NCBI GenBank assembly: GCA_965644315.1
Contig: CBFFRQ010000161.1
Location: forward strand, 1-44,493
Reading direction: 5' to 3'
Length of the DNA stretch: 44,493 nt
DNA from: Caecitellus pseudoparvulus
Taxonomy: Eukaryota > Bigyra: Bicosoecida
The notes beneath the pieces were generated by a model. That model had not been told where the DNA came from and did no database searches. It saw only the letters and a list, made by a program, of their open reading frames with translations. Position numbers and translations under genes: made by a program. How positions within the stretch are numbered: position 1 is the stretch's first letter; the number at the start of each line of letters is the position of its first letter. Shown here in pieces: positions 17,304 to 27,817 of the stretch.

Positions 17304-19460
17304 ATGGGAGTATCCTGTAAGACTGCGAGCATTGCCGGCTGCTGGGCCGCGTGCCTTGCATGCAGCCTCCTCATGTTGTTTAGCAGCTATGTCCGTCTGT
17401 CTGTGCTGCCTTTGCCTTCGACGGACAGCACACGATCGCTGAGGGTGCAATTGAATGACTCGAGCGGAAATTGGATTCTCTGGCACAAAACAAGCAAGGA
17501 AACAGCCAGTCGGCAACAAGTGCGCATTGATCCTGGCCAGCAGCTTGTCACGCCTCTCTGGGCCGTGTCCGATGCTCGTGCAGCAGACCATGTCGGCAGC
17601 CAAGCCTTCAATGCCCTGCGGTCAGAGCTGCCCACATTCGTGCTGTGCCCAAAGGGCGTCGTGCAGAGCCTGGCACCGGCGACAAAGAGCCGGGAGGGGC
17701 TCGCATGGGGTGAAGCCATGGGACTGAATGATTCGCCTCAGCTGAAAGCACTCCGCGTGCTGGAGTGGGCTGCTGCAGAAGCCCGTGCAGGCACGTTTGC
17801 GCGCACACGGTGGCTTGCCCTGCTGGACGAGGGCATGCTGGTGCACATCCCCCGCCTGCAGCAGCAGCTGCGGTCACTGGCAGACGTGGAGAACAGCACA
17901 TTCATCGGGCACCGCGAGCCAGAGGGGCACTGCTCAGGGCAGCTGCCTGTCCTCGTGAGCATCAGCAGCCTGAAGGCAGTGTACCTGCCTGCCGTGCCGC
18001 CGCCCAGCCGAGGACTGGGCAGGGCCTGGGCAGAGCACCTGCAGGACTTGCTGTGGAGTCACACAGGCCACGAGGACGGGCGGCGTCAGTGCAATGACGG
18101 CCTGGCGCCCAGCAGCGTGCAGGCGCTGGAGCGTGCGTTTCAGAGGCCCAGTGGTGAGGAAGGGGCGGCGCTCGCGGCCGATGCCCTGCTGGAAGTGACC
18201 AGTCCACTGCTGTCTGCATCTGCGGTAGGGCACCTCTCCAAGGTGGATGCGATGCGGCTGGCGTCGCGCTGGTCGTTGTTCAGTGCCATTCAGAGTGTGG
18301 CTCCTCATGTGCTGCAGGGGGTGCAGCCGGAGTGGCTGACACCGTTGAAGGCGCCCGTGCAGCAGGCAGATGGGGAGATGTGGCTGTCTGCCGTGGACGG
18401 GAACAACCTGCTACAAGAGCCGTCATTCATCTCAACAAAAGGCCTGCCATCCAATGCGTTCCTCGCCGGCGTGCACAATCACCTGCGCAGCCGCTACCCA
18501 AAGCTCTCCCTGAAGTCGGTCACCCTGCTCTGGTGTCGAGACTGCATCACAGCCACCGTCCTCGCATCGCTGCCCGCCCCCTACAGCAGTGTGCTGCAGC
18601 TCCAGCTGCCCTTGCCGTGGAGGCCAGACTTCATCGCCCTGCAGACAGCTCCATCATCGTCCGTCAGCTTCCACATTGCAGTGCCCTTCGCATGCAAGTA
18701 CGACACCTTGCGCAGCATGCTGTCCAGCACGGGTGCCGCCCTGGCCTCAGCGGGGGTGGTGGCCACTGTGCACGTTGGGTGGTCTGCGTGTCCGGGCCAG
18801 GAGCCAGGTGCCGAGTCAAGGCACCAGGTGGAGCTGCAGCGAGACTTCTCCACGCGGTTCATGCAGGTGCGGTTTGTGCCAGTGGCGACCCCCATGGCGC
18901 GGTCTGTGAACTGCAACGCAGCAGCTGCTGGTGCCGCTGCAGGTGCTGTGTTGGCAGTCATCGATGTGGACATGGAGGTGACAGCTGGGTTCTTCCTGCG
19001 GGCTCTGGCGCTGACACAGGAGGGGGCAACGGCCTACTTCCCAGTGGTGTGGTCGACATACAGCGCAGACGCAGTGTCAGCAGTCGAAGAATGGTTCGGA
19101 AAAGAGTTGCCCCCGTTCTCGCTGTACAGGGGAAGCTGGCGCAGCTACGGCTTCGGCATGTTCACCATGTACAAGTCCGACTTTGACCGGGTGGGGGGCT
19201 TGGACCCCGCATTCCAAGGCTGGGGCGGGGAGGACTACGCCTTCTACAAGAGTGTCAAGAAGGCCGGCATCGTCGTGCTCCGGTCAGAGGACAGAGGCAT
19301 GGTGCACCGGTGGCACCCCAAGAGCTGCGAGGGCGTGGCGCCTCAGCGGTATGCGAGCTGCATCGCATCGTGGGCGGGGCAGGAAGGGTCTCCGCTGGGC
19401 GTGCTGTTGAAGCATGCGGAGCACAAGCTGAAGCCTGAGGGTAGTGTTGGTGTGCATTGA
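17304..19460 (+). CDS. CHGN-type Golgi glycosyltransferase (chondroitin synthase-like), copy 2, complete
   Basis: 718 residues. Expected role by family (Pfam CHGN): adding hexosamine or hexuronic acid to a glycan chain in the Golgi lumen; the actual acceptor in this organism is unknown. Seen: a type II topology with a hydrophobic segment at about residues 9-31, a long stem, a segment beginning at FHIAVPFACKYDTLR that starts the GT-A domain, the DxD motif in VIDVDMEV (residues about 553-555), WRSYGFGMFTMYKSDF and GWGGEDYAFY (about 639-648), then a VHRWHPKSC segment with a likely metal-ligand His. All of these match animal chondroitin GalNAc-transferases. No intron is needed. It is convergent with a STELLO glycosyltransferase. 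Confidence 0.88.
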   Translation: MGVSCKTASIAGCWAACLACSLLMLFSSYVRLSVLPLPSTDSTRSLRVQLNDSSGNWILWHKTSKETASRQQVRIDPGQQLVTPLWAVSDARAADHVGSQAFNALRSELPTFVLCPKGVVQSLAPATKSREGLAWGEAMGLNDSPQLKALRVLEWAAAEARAGTFARTRWLALLDEGMLVHIPRLQQQLRSLADVENSTFIGHREPEGHCSGQLPVLVSISSLKAVYLPAVPPPSRGLGRAWAEHLQDLLWSHTGHEDGRRQCNDGLAPSSVQALERAFQRPSGEEGAALAADALLEVTSPLLSASAVGHLSKVDAMRLASRWSLFSAIQSVAPHVLQGVQPEWLTPLKAPVQQADGEMWLSAVDGNNLLQEPSFISTKGLPSNAFLAGVHNHLRSRYPKLSLKSVTLLWCRDCITATVLASLPAPYSSVLQLQLPLPWRPDFIALQTAPSSSVSFHIAVPFACKYDTLRSMLSSTGAALASAGVVATVHVGWSACPGQEPGAESRHQVELQRDFSTRFMQVRFVPVATPMARSVNCNAAAAGAAAGAVLAVIDVDMEVTAGFFLRALALTQEGATAYFPVVWSTYSADAVSAVEEWFGKELPPFSLYRGSWRSYGFGMFTMYKSDFDRVGGLDPAFQGWGGEDYAFYKSVKKAGIVVLRSEDRGMVHRWHPKSCEGVAPQRYASCIASWAGQEGSPLGVLLKHAEHKLKPEGSVGVH

Positions 19461-19539
19461 GGAGGGGGCGGGTGAGCTGGAGGGTGCCAGGCGTGTGGCT
19501 GTGCATCGCAGCGATACCCATGCATGCGAGCTGCTGCAC
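17684..19539 (+). repeat. Tandem duplication unit, copy 2
   Basis: Partner of 15084-16939. Divergence resumes sharply at 19540, where copy 1 reads ATGGTC and copy 2 reads GTGGGC. The left limit coincides with the element A junction in copy 1, so the original duplication may have been longer. Confidence 0.92.
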
Positions 19540-19864
19540 GTGGGCTTGGTGGCAGTATCATGGGCTCTGGAATCGTTACAACAGGACTGTTCCTTGCCGA
19601 GGGTCTCAGGAGCATCAAGCAGTCATGTACCAAACAGGAGTGAAGGTTTACCATCCTTATGCCGAACAGGTGTGCAGTGGGGGTGGGGATTGACCTCTTT
19701 GCGTACACAAGATTCAAAGCGACTGGGTCCTGCGCTTGTTCTCTCACGCATCCTGCCGGACTATGCATGAGAAGTTCTGCAATACACCTTGCTCTTGCCA
19801 GTGGTGTGCTGGGGCGGCCATCTTCAGTAATCCAATGCTCTTGCCTGACATGCATTGCTGCACC
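19540..19864. other. Intergenic, between convergent genes
   Basis: This joins the 3' ends of CHGN copy 2 and the STELLO-like gene. No further gene was seen. It is the widest tail-to-tail gap in the host region. Confidence 0.5.
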
Positions 19865-22366
19865 TCAAACACCTTGCCCGTCCCGCACTCGCGTCTGTGC
19901 CCAAAGTCCAGTCGATCGTCCAAGCTTCAAGGGGTGCACGAACACGTGCTTATTGGGTTTGAAGGAAGACATGACTGCCACAGGGTCCTGGCGCGCCCTG
20001 CCCCAGACCTCAAGGGAGTTTTGTCCAGTTGGCAGGTCGCTGCCCCGACACAGCGCCACGATTGGCACTGAGATCTCCAAGCTGACTTTGTGGGCGAGGA
20101 GATCAACAAACAATTGCACTGCCTCCGGGTCCAGGGGCGACGGCCAGAAGTGTGAGTCGCAGGCGCCTTTGGGGATGGCACCCTTCCGGGCGTGACACCT
20201 GTGCAAGGCTGCACGCACAGCGGGACTTGCCGCTGCGGCAGAGTTCAGAGCCGCCACTCCACTGGGATACGATGCCCAGCTCCAGGCCTTCCCTGCTTCA
20301 GTGACAGTCGTGACGTTCGTTTGAGGATCAAACGCGAAGTTTGACCAGCCTCCTTCATGACAAAAGAGCACGCCAGGCTTGTTCGCCAGCCGCTTCTGCA
20401 TCAACTGCACATTCACGGCAGAGTCATCGTGCAAGAACAAGAAACCTCGTGAGGGGGTCGCCTCATGAGTCATCGCATGTAGCAGTGTTGAGTACGACTG
20501 GTGGCCGCCGTCCACCTCGCCTGCAGTTCGCCACCCATCAGGCCACTTTACAGATCCAAGGGCACTCGGTACAGCCGCAGGCCGAATGCCCACTTCACAC
20601 ACCACACGGACCCCAGTCCCTCGAGGCAGGCCAGGGACTGTGCACTCCTGTGCACCTGGAGCGTAGAACACGACATCTGAGAACATGCCGTCCCACACCG
20701 AGAGCCAAGCCGGGATGACGTGCAAGTGCCCAAAGTTAATGTGCACCACAGCGGTCACCCCTTCGAGCAGGGGCTTTTCCCTTGCGACGCGTCCAATCGT
20801 ACTCGTAGGTGGGAATAGCGCAGGGGCTGGCCCGGTGATGCCTTGCACTGCTTGCACCCACTCCCCTGCCCACAGCACATCACGCTCTTCCAAGACGCCC
20901 CGCTCGTACAGAAAGACATAAAGGTCCAGGGCGGCGTTGGCCACGTTGCTCGGTGCTCTGGGCTTCCACTCCTGCAGTAAGCGCCCCAGCACACCAGCCT
21001 GTGCATACAGAGGCTGTTCAGCGTCCAGGTCGGCAAGGTAGTTGTGGGGGTTGCGGTGGTGCACCACTGCGCCAGACGTCACCGCCACCGCCAGCCCTGC
21101 AACCTCTGCGATGCGGTTGGCAATGAGGGCCCGCCAAATGTCCGCCACACGACCATGGACTGTCATGGGTAGCATGGCGAACAGCACCACATCGCGGCTG
21201 AGCAAAGTGGCCTGGGCGTTGTGGGAGACTGTTGTTCCGGGGCCCAGAACGCCCAGGACGCCTAACTTGTGCTCGAAGTCCACAGGCGCGGGGCCAGTCA
21301 AGCGCTGCACCGCGTCAAGATCTGGGTTCCCTTGTGCCAGGCTGCTGAGGATGCCAAGACAGGAGCACTTGGCTCCCACAGGAATGCAGCCCGCCGACTC
21401 GGCGCCCTGACGGAAACAAGGTTCCGGAACTGTCACGCGGGGCAAGAATGTGCCTGCATCCTGGACTTGCTCCAGGGGCGTACCACGGGGCCAGATGAAC
21501 GAAGTTGCGCCCATCAATGGCAGGTGGTTCACCCAGGGTGTGGTAGCCTCTCCTCCAGGTGAAAGCTGCACGGCTTTGCCCGCCCAGGAGCGCAGATCTG
21601 TCGAATTTAGTAGCCCATGACTGCCATCCAGAAGCACGTTGTCGTCATCAAAGTCCCAGATGAAGCAGGCGCCCGCCTGCAAAGCTGCCAAGTACCCGTA
21701 GTTCTTGCGCCCAAAGTGGTTCCACGGTGGCTCAAAGCGCCCAAACACGTTTTCACTCTGGTGCTGCACAGTGAGGTAGTGCACGTTTGACGGGACACCA
21801 GTCCAAGATACTGGGCCCTTCCTATCCGCCACCACGAATATGTCCACATCAGGGCGAGCGGCAGCCAGGCTTGCCACCGCCTCCGTGGCTTCCTTCGCAA
21901 TGGTTGTGACCACCGCAGCGAAAGGGCGAGAAGTCGAACACTTCGGTCGCGAAGGCACTCCTTGATCCGATTTTCTTGCCCAGTCAAGCAAGGCAGAAGC
22001 AGTGCTCGAAATCTCTCGGAAGGGCTTGCCACTGAAAGTGGCGCCGGAAGTAGCGGTGCCAGCCAGGGCATGGTTTACGTGGACACTACCTCCAGCACCC
22101 TTGAAAAAGTGGCTGGCAGACGAGGATCCAGCAAAACTTTGGTCTGATAGGGTTGTACCAGCGATGCCGAGCACAACCAGCAGGCAGAGCATGGCTGCCA
22201 CAAAGGCTGACTTCCAACTTGGCGTTTCGCATCGCCAGGTGTGAACGCAGCGTTGAGTTCCTCGCTGCGTGATGGACGTGGCAGCAGAGACATGAGGGGA
22301 ACGAGCTGATGCCGGTTTGCCTAAAAGACTCTCTTCTTCGTCTTCGATGTGCTCTCCTCTCTCCAT
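19865..22366 (-). CDS. STELLO-like glycosyltransferase (DUF288)
   Basis: 833 residues from the ATG at 22366, the first ATG in the frame. Seen: a short acidic cytosolic tail (DEEESLLGKP), one membrane segment (about residues 53-73), a Ser-rich stem, then a glycosyltransferase domain with VVTTIAKEATEAV, FVVADRKGP, RKNYGYLAALQAGACFIWDFDDDN (a DxD-type cluster near residues 235-240) and a WPRGTPLE segment. These are hallmarks of the DUF288/STELLO family, which in plants are Golgi proteins that assist cellulose synthase assembly (known), and which also occur in other eukaryotes. A second half (from about residue 480) resembles a further glycosyltransferase-like region. The substrate is unknown. 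Single exon; divergent from DOT1. Confidence 0.82.
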   Translation of the reverse strand: MERGEHIEDEEESLLGKPASARSPHVSAATSITQRGTQRCVHTWRCETPSWKSAFVAAMLCLLVVLGIAGTTLSDQSFAGSSSASHFFKGAGGSVHVNHALAGTATSGATFSGKPFREISSTASALLDWARKSDQGVPSRPKCSTSRPFAAVVTTIAKEATEAVASLAAARPDVDIFVVADRKGPVSWTGVPSNVHYLTVQHQSENVFGRFEPPWNHFGRKNYGYLAALQAGACFIWDFDDDNVLLDGSHGLLNSTDLRSWAGKAVQLSPGGEATTPWVNHLPLMGATSFIWPRGTPLEQVQDAGTFLPRVTVPEPCFRQGAESAGCIPVGAKCSCLGILSSLAQGNPDLDAVQRLTGPAPVDFEHKLGVLGVLGPGTTVSHNAQATLLSRDVVLFAMLPMTVHGRVADIWRALIANRIAEVAGLAVAVTSGAVVHHRNPHNYLADLDAEQPLYAQAGVLGRLLQEWKPRAPSNVANAALDLYVFLYERGVLEERDVLWAGEWVQAVQGITGPAPALFPPTSTIGRVAREKPLLEGVTAVVHINFGHLHVIPAWLSVWDGMFSDVVFYAPGAQECTVPGLPRGTGVRVVCEVGIRPAAVPSALGSVKWPDGWRTAGEVDGGHQSYSTLLHAMTHEATPSRGFLFLHDDSAVNVQLMQKRLANKPGVLFCHEGGWSNFAFDPQTNVTTVTEAGKAWSWASYPSGVAALNSAAAASPAVRAALHRCHARKGAIPKGACDSHFWPSPLDPEAVQLFVDLLAHKVSLEISVPIVALCRGSDLPTGQNSLEVWGRARQDPVAVMSSFKPNKHVFVHPLKLGRSTGLWAQTRVRDGQGV

Positions 22367-22666
22367 CTCGTTTGCAGTGCGCGCTTTTGGAAAGGCAGCA
22401 GCGTCTGCTGAACTTATTGGCGGCAATCCCGATGGTGTAGCTCTCCGGCCTCCTCAACCGCCAATCCTCGCAGAAACCAAGCCCGCACGGCCTGATAGCT
22501 TGCAGCTGCAAGGTCAACAAGGCTGATATGCCGATGTGTTTTGTGCCCCTCAGCCTCGTGCAAGTGGCTAGCATCGCTCTGGCACAATAGATGGACACTC
22601 ACAAAAATCAGGCGACGCTGGTCGAGTCCCGCTGCGGCGCTTGCTTGAGCCCTACACCCTCACGCC
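22367..22666. promoter_or_regulatory. Bidirectional promoter, STELLO-like / DOT1
   Basis: 300 bp between the two ATG codons of head-to-head genes. No TATA box is obvious. Confidence 0.5.
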
Positions 22667-24545
22667 ATGGCAAGCACCAAGGCAGCTATGGCTGGCAGCG
22701 ACCCGGCTGTGGCTCCCACCTTGACTCCAATTACAGTGCCTGGCGGTGATGATGACACGCCGTCGGCGTCACCCACTGCTCGAGTTGAAGTGGGGGGCCG
22801 GGTGAAGCAAGCCTACAGCGCCATTCAGTCCTGTACAGGTGGTGTGGGTGGCGATGGCTCGCAAGGCCCCATCTATGGCGAGATGACCATCGGCAGCATG
22901 CAGCGAGTGCTGGATTGCTTCGTGGCGGACGCAGGCTTTGGGCCAGAGTCTGTGTTCATGGACGTGGGCTCAGGGCTGGGAAAGCCAAACATCCACGCAG
23001 CATGCATGCCGAGTGGGTGCCGTTTCAGCATCGGTGTGGAGTGCGAGCCGACGCGGTACAACTTGTCCATGGTGCGCCTGCTTGCTGCGGAAATCGGCTT
23101 GCAGTGGGCGCTTGCTGCACCAGCCCTGCGCCTCCGCCGCTTGCAGGTGAATTTGCAGCGATTGGTGGAGCAGGATACCATGATTCGGGAGCGGTGCAAC
23201 CTGTTCTTCATCCTGGCCAACATTCTGCGCATGCGCAGCTTGACGCCTGTGACACACCTCTTCTCGTTCGACGTGGGCATGCCTCACCGCATCCTGCGCC
23301 ACCTGGCGCGCCTCTTCCACGCCTCACCAACCTGTCAGTACATCATGGTATTTCGGTGCGTGCTGTGGAGCTGCCTGCCACAATCGCCCGCCCAGCAACC
23401 CTTCCGCCTCCACTACTTCTCACAGGCAGCCGGCTGCGATGGCCTCCTTCGGATTCCGAGTGCGCCTGGTCCGCTCCATCTCCGTGTCCATGTCTGGGTC
23501 TGGGGAGCGCCACACGGGCATGGTGTACGAGCGGGTGGACACCCCTCCGCCCCTGCCGCCTGGACTCCTCACGTCTGCCCCATGCCTGCCCACGGCGGCC
23601 TGCACGGCTGCCAGCACCCGTGCTCTGTACGGCAAGCGAGCCACACGGCGAAGCGAGGCGGCCTTGCAGGCTGCCACGACCACGTCCGGGTCAGTGGCAG
23701 GGTCGGGGCAGTCGTGCTCAGGCTCACTTGCACCCAGTGACTCCGCGACCCCCCTCCCTGCGTCGGCCATGGACCCCGCCATGGAGGCGGCACTGGCGGT
23801 GCTGTGGCATGGCAGTGTGGATCAGGTGCTGGTGGCTGCGCTGGATGCGGTGGGCAAGTGGACTAGTGAGCGGAGCACCACGCCCCCCTCGGCCCTGGCG
23901 GCTGAAGGGGGCGTGGAGGTCGCCCCGGCCCCCCTCACGGCCACCCACCCAGCATTCACGGCACGCCCAAGCAGCAGCCCTGCCCCTGGCAAACCTTCCG
24001 ACTGTGGTGCCATGCCTGGGCGAGCCAGTGGTGAGGTGTCCACAGGCTTGGCTCCGTTTGCCACGGCAGCTGCAGTTGACGCCACGAAAGTGGCTGCTGC
24101 CTCACAAGCAGCATCTATTGTCAACCCAAGCCAGGAAAGAAAACACCCCTCTGCCTGTGCCGCAGTGGTGCCCTCAGCACCCGCCCAGGCCCCCAGTCCT
24201 GTGTCCGGTGGCCTGGGCCCTGGCAGCAAGGTCCGGGCGAGGTGGCAGGGGCCTGAGAAGGGCTATCGGGGTAAGTGGTACGTGGGGCATGTGCAGAGTG
24301 TGAATGCGGATGGGACATACCGAGTGCAGTATGTCTCCGATGGCTCTGTGAACCTGCACGTGCCGCCTGATGCCATCCAACCCCACCCAGGGCCAGGCAG
24401 GGCGAAGCGCCAGGTGAAGCGCCGCTCAGCACCGCCTGCCAAGAAACCCCGCCCGGCGTGCCAGGAAGACTTGGACGCCGCATTGGCCCGTGCCCTGCAG
24501 CGGGCTTCCTTTGGGACGCGCTCCACGCGCAGTGCGGCGCAGTGA
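22667..24545 (+). CDS. DOT1: DOT1-family histone H3K79 methyltransferase with C-terminal Tudor-like domain
   Basis: Two exons, 22667-23355 and 23426-24545, give 602 residues; the 70-nt intron has a GTGCGT donor and CACAG acceptor, and joining restores the DOT1 motif order. The family transfers methyl groups from S-adenosylmethionine to lysine 79 of histone H3. Seen: an IYGEMT segment, motif I (VFMDVGSGLGKPNIHAA, from residue 96) with the following acidic residue in FSIGVECEPTRY, then a FDVGMP region, YIMVFR at the splice, and a SGSGERHTGMVYERV ending typical of the family. After a low-complexity Pro/Ala/Ser linker, residues about 492-545 (GSKVRARWQGPEKGYRGKWY and a YRVQYVSDG strand) look like a Tudor/Agenet domain, followed by a basic tail. 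The stop is 43 bp from the CFAP52 stop. Confidence 0.88.
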
Positions 24546-24588
24546 AGCTGGTTGAGGTACATTGCACTCTCGCGGAGAGGGGGCCGCG

Positions 24589-26891
24589 CTACAACCCGGC
24601 GCCCGTGCCGACGTCTGCCTTGTGCTCGCTGTGGGCACCCTCCGCGGCCGCTGCAGCCTCCCCCTCGCCTTCTTCCTCCTCCGTCATGCCCGCCTTGGGC
24701 ACGTACCCGCCCGCGATCATGTCCACGGCACCCATGGGCGGCATGGTCCACATGAAGATGGCGCCCTCCTCGCCCACACTGACGATGCAGGTCTGGTCGG
24801 GGGAGATGCGCAGACGGGCCACTGCGCCGCTGTGCCCTGCCCCTGTGTGCGTGTGGATGCCCTCGTCGTACACCCACACCTTGACCAGCTTGTCCCGGCC
24901 GCCAGTGGCCACCACCACGCCATCCGGCTCAATGTCCGCAGTGGTGATTTCTGCCGTGCTGCCGTCGATGACGCGGATGGCGGAGCAGTCCGACGCGTCC
25001 CAGTACGACAGCTTGCGGTCAGAGCCCACCGTCAGCAGCTGGCTCTCGTCGGGGTGGTACAGCACGCTGCGGAACATAGTGCTGGCGAAGAGCGCGTTGG
25101 CGCGCACGCCCCGCACCAGGTTCCACACAATGCATGAGCCGTCCTCGGCGCTCGTCACGGCCTCTGTGTCGTCCCGCGTCAGGGCGATGTGCGTCACGGC
25201 CTTCTTGTGCTCCTTGAAGCTCACCTCCATCACCTGCGTGCGCCCGGACACGTTCCACACCCGCACTCGCCCATCCCGCCCACCAGACACGATGCGTGCG
25301 CCGTTGGACGTCAGCGCCAGCGCCGTCACGGCGTCCGCGTGGGCGTCGGGGATGACGTACTGCAGCTTGCCGCTCTCCGGCGCAAAGGCCCGGATCTTGC
25401 CGTCGTCCCACCCCGACACGATGCTCTTGCCGTCGCGCGCCAGGGCGAGGCAGAGGCAGGTCAGGTTGGGCACCTGGATGCGCAGCAGCTCCATGCGCGT
25501 CTCGGCGTTCCACAGCCGGATGTCGCGCTTGGAAGCAGTGAGGAACAGCGCGCTGGACTCGGCGGGGAAGACGACGTCAGTGATGGGGTCAGCGTGGGCT
25601 GTGCCGCGCAGCTCGGGCGTCTCGAACGCCTCCACGTCCACCAGGTACCTGTTGCCGTCGTTGGTGCCTGCCAGGAACTGGCTGCGGTCGGGGCTCAGGG
25701 TGATGGAGGTAACGCCGCCCAGCAGCTGCACCGCCTTGGACACGGACAGCTTGGCGGTGGAGAGGCGGACGAGGGAGCCGTCGCCGTTGCCCGCCACGAC
25801 AAAGTCATGGGGGGACCCCGCGCCGCCCGGCACGAACGCCACGGACAGGACGCCCAGGGAGAAGCGGTGGGTGGAGGCGCGCACGAAGCGGCCGTTGAGC
25901 ACGTCGATCTCCAGGATGTCCCCCGAGCGGGTGCCGCACCAGGCCGTGCAGTCGTCGTCTGAGAGGGCCAGGCAGTTGATGCTGCGCTTGATGACGCCGA
26001 CGGCGACGTCGGTGGGGTACAACCGGCGCCGCGTGAGGTCCAGGTCCCACCGCCGGATGTGGTAGTGCCCTGATGTCAGCAGTTGGTCGGAGGAGTTGTT
26101 GAAGAAGGTGACCGTGGCAGCGGCATGCGTGGCAGCAGGGGAGCCACACACGGGGCTGCCGCTGGCTGTGTCCCAAATCACCAAGTTGTTGTCGTCCGCT
26201 CCGCCCAGCGACGCCAGCAGCGCGCCGTCGTGGGAGAAGGCCAAGTCCTGAATGCGCCCTTTGTGCAGGGACAGCTCGTGCAGCAGCTCGCCTTCGGTCA
26301 CGCTGGTGTTTCCATTGGCGATGGCCGCTGCGACGTCCCAAAGCATGATGGAGGCCTGCGCGGGGCGTGGGCGGCGGGTGCAGCTGCGTGGGTGTTGCCG
26401 GCCAGCGAGCTGTCATCGCGCAATGGGGAGCGCACATGCGGCGGCAAACCGGGCCACACGCCCGCGTACAGGCACTCTGAGGCACTGCAAAGACTAAGGA
26501 AGTGTGCGAACACTGCGTCTCTGACTCACTTTGTACCCCATGCTGGTTTCTTGCCCACTAGCCAGCAAGGTGCCATCGGGAGACAGTGCCAAGGTGGACA
26601 CAGAGTCGGTGTGGCCTTGCAGGAAAGCCTGCGTGTTCTTGACGGTGTCCTTGATGACAACTGTGGATCCCAGTGGAAAGATCACATGGACTCCATCTGG
26701 GTGCGCGACCAGGCCGTTTGGCACCCTTCCTGCGCAGAGACAGGGCAACGGCAGGCAAGTGCGGAATTCGGCTCAGGACAGCAGCTCGCCCCGTGCTGCT
26801 TCGCCGCACCATTGAAGCCAATGACAGCCTCCAGGGTAAGGGGTTCTGGTTGGACTTCAGCTGCAGCTGCAGCTGCGCTTTCTGAGGCCAT
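24589..26891 (-). CDS. CFAP52: CFAP52 (WDR16), ciliary WD-repeat microtubule inner protein
   Basis: Three exons on the minus strand: 26810-26891, 26530-26729 and 24589-26355, giving 682 residues; introns of 80 and 174 nt have GT-AG ends and keep frame. CFAP52 lies inside the B-tubule of ciliary doublets (known). The match to animal CFAP52 is strong along its length: LEAVIGFNG, HPDGVHVIFPLG, FLQGHTDSVS, SGQETSMGYK, LHELSLHKGRIQDLAFS, GGVTSITLS, DGKIRAFAPESGKL, GGRDKLVKVW and GHSGAVARLRISP, forming two successive beta-propellers. A Glu/Ala-rich tail of about 50 residues is extra. The first exon has a run of six Ala codons before the conserved start. Its presence implies a motile flagellum at some life stage. 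Confidence 0.94.
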
Positions 26892-27817
26892 GTTGCTTCG
26901 TCTGCCGCGGCACGGGGCCTTCGTGAAATCGACCCGCTCACACCAGCACGAGAAGCAGTGGCACCAGCAGGAGCTGCACAAAAGTCAGAGCACTGCAGCG
27001 TCAACGATGAAAATTCACGCCGAGTGTTGTATTTTTGCTGGTTTTGAGTACAGCAGACCTCTGTACCTGTCGGCCTGAGCGCTACACCTGGCAACACGCG
27101 GGTGGACTGCAGGGTTGGACGAAGAAGGCTGCAGCACGCCAAATTGAGAAGGAAGCCAACGATGCACAGCAATCCCGGCGATGCGCGCTTGATGCCCAAG
27201 TGTTCGGGGACTGTTCCCTGGGCTCCTTTGCGCTGGCAAGCCGGTATGCCCTCGCTGTGACCTTTGCGCGGCTTGCGTTGCGTTCAAAATCCGCGCCCTG
27301 CCGACGCCAGTGGCTGACCCACCGGCGCGTCCATCATGCTCGACGAGTAGCACCCAAGGTGGTCGCACGAGGTATCTTTGCCTCTCCAGGCCCTTGCACT
27401 GGGTCTATGCTGCGCCTTCCGCGCCAGCTCCACACGCCTCCATCCAAGGTTCCTTCAAGGGGTGTTGCCACCCCCCTCCGAGGAAAGCTCTCCAGGCGCA
27501 CGCCGGCAGTGTTCACACTCCCAACATACCTCGCACCCTGTGAGTCGCTCGCTGCTGTCCAGCTTCTGCCGCCGCGCACAAGCCTCCAGGCTCCTTCACT
27601 GAGTTTGCTTCGCTGCCAGAGGCTGCCGGTAGGTCCGTGCGTGCACACGTGTAGCACGCAGGCCTGCAGCGCGCGCGCGCGCCCTGCCCAGCCGCTTTTC
27701 GGGGTGCACTTTTCTGCGCCCGCGTTTTCAGGTAGATCCTGGCCCTTCTTTACAACCTGGCAAAGCAGGCAGCGGCATCACGCTGCCTTCATCGTACACC
27801 ACACTTGCTTTCATACA
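26892..27817. promoter_or_regulatory. Divergent intergenic region, CFAP52 / membrane glycoprotein
   Basis: The longest host gap (926 bp). Open frames on the plus strand cross it, but without conserved motifs or a credible start. It may hold leaders of both genes or a small gene that I cannot recognise. Confidence 0.4.
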
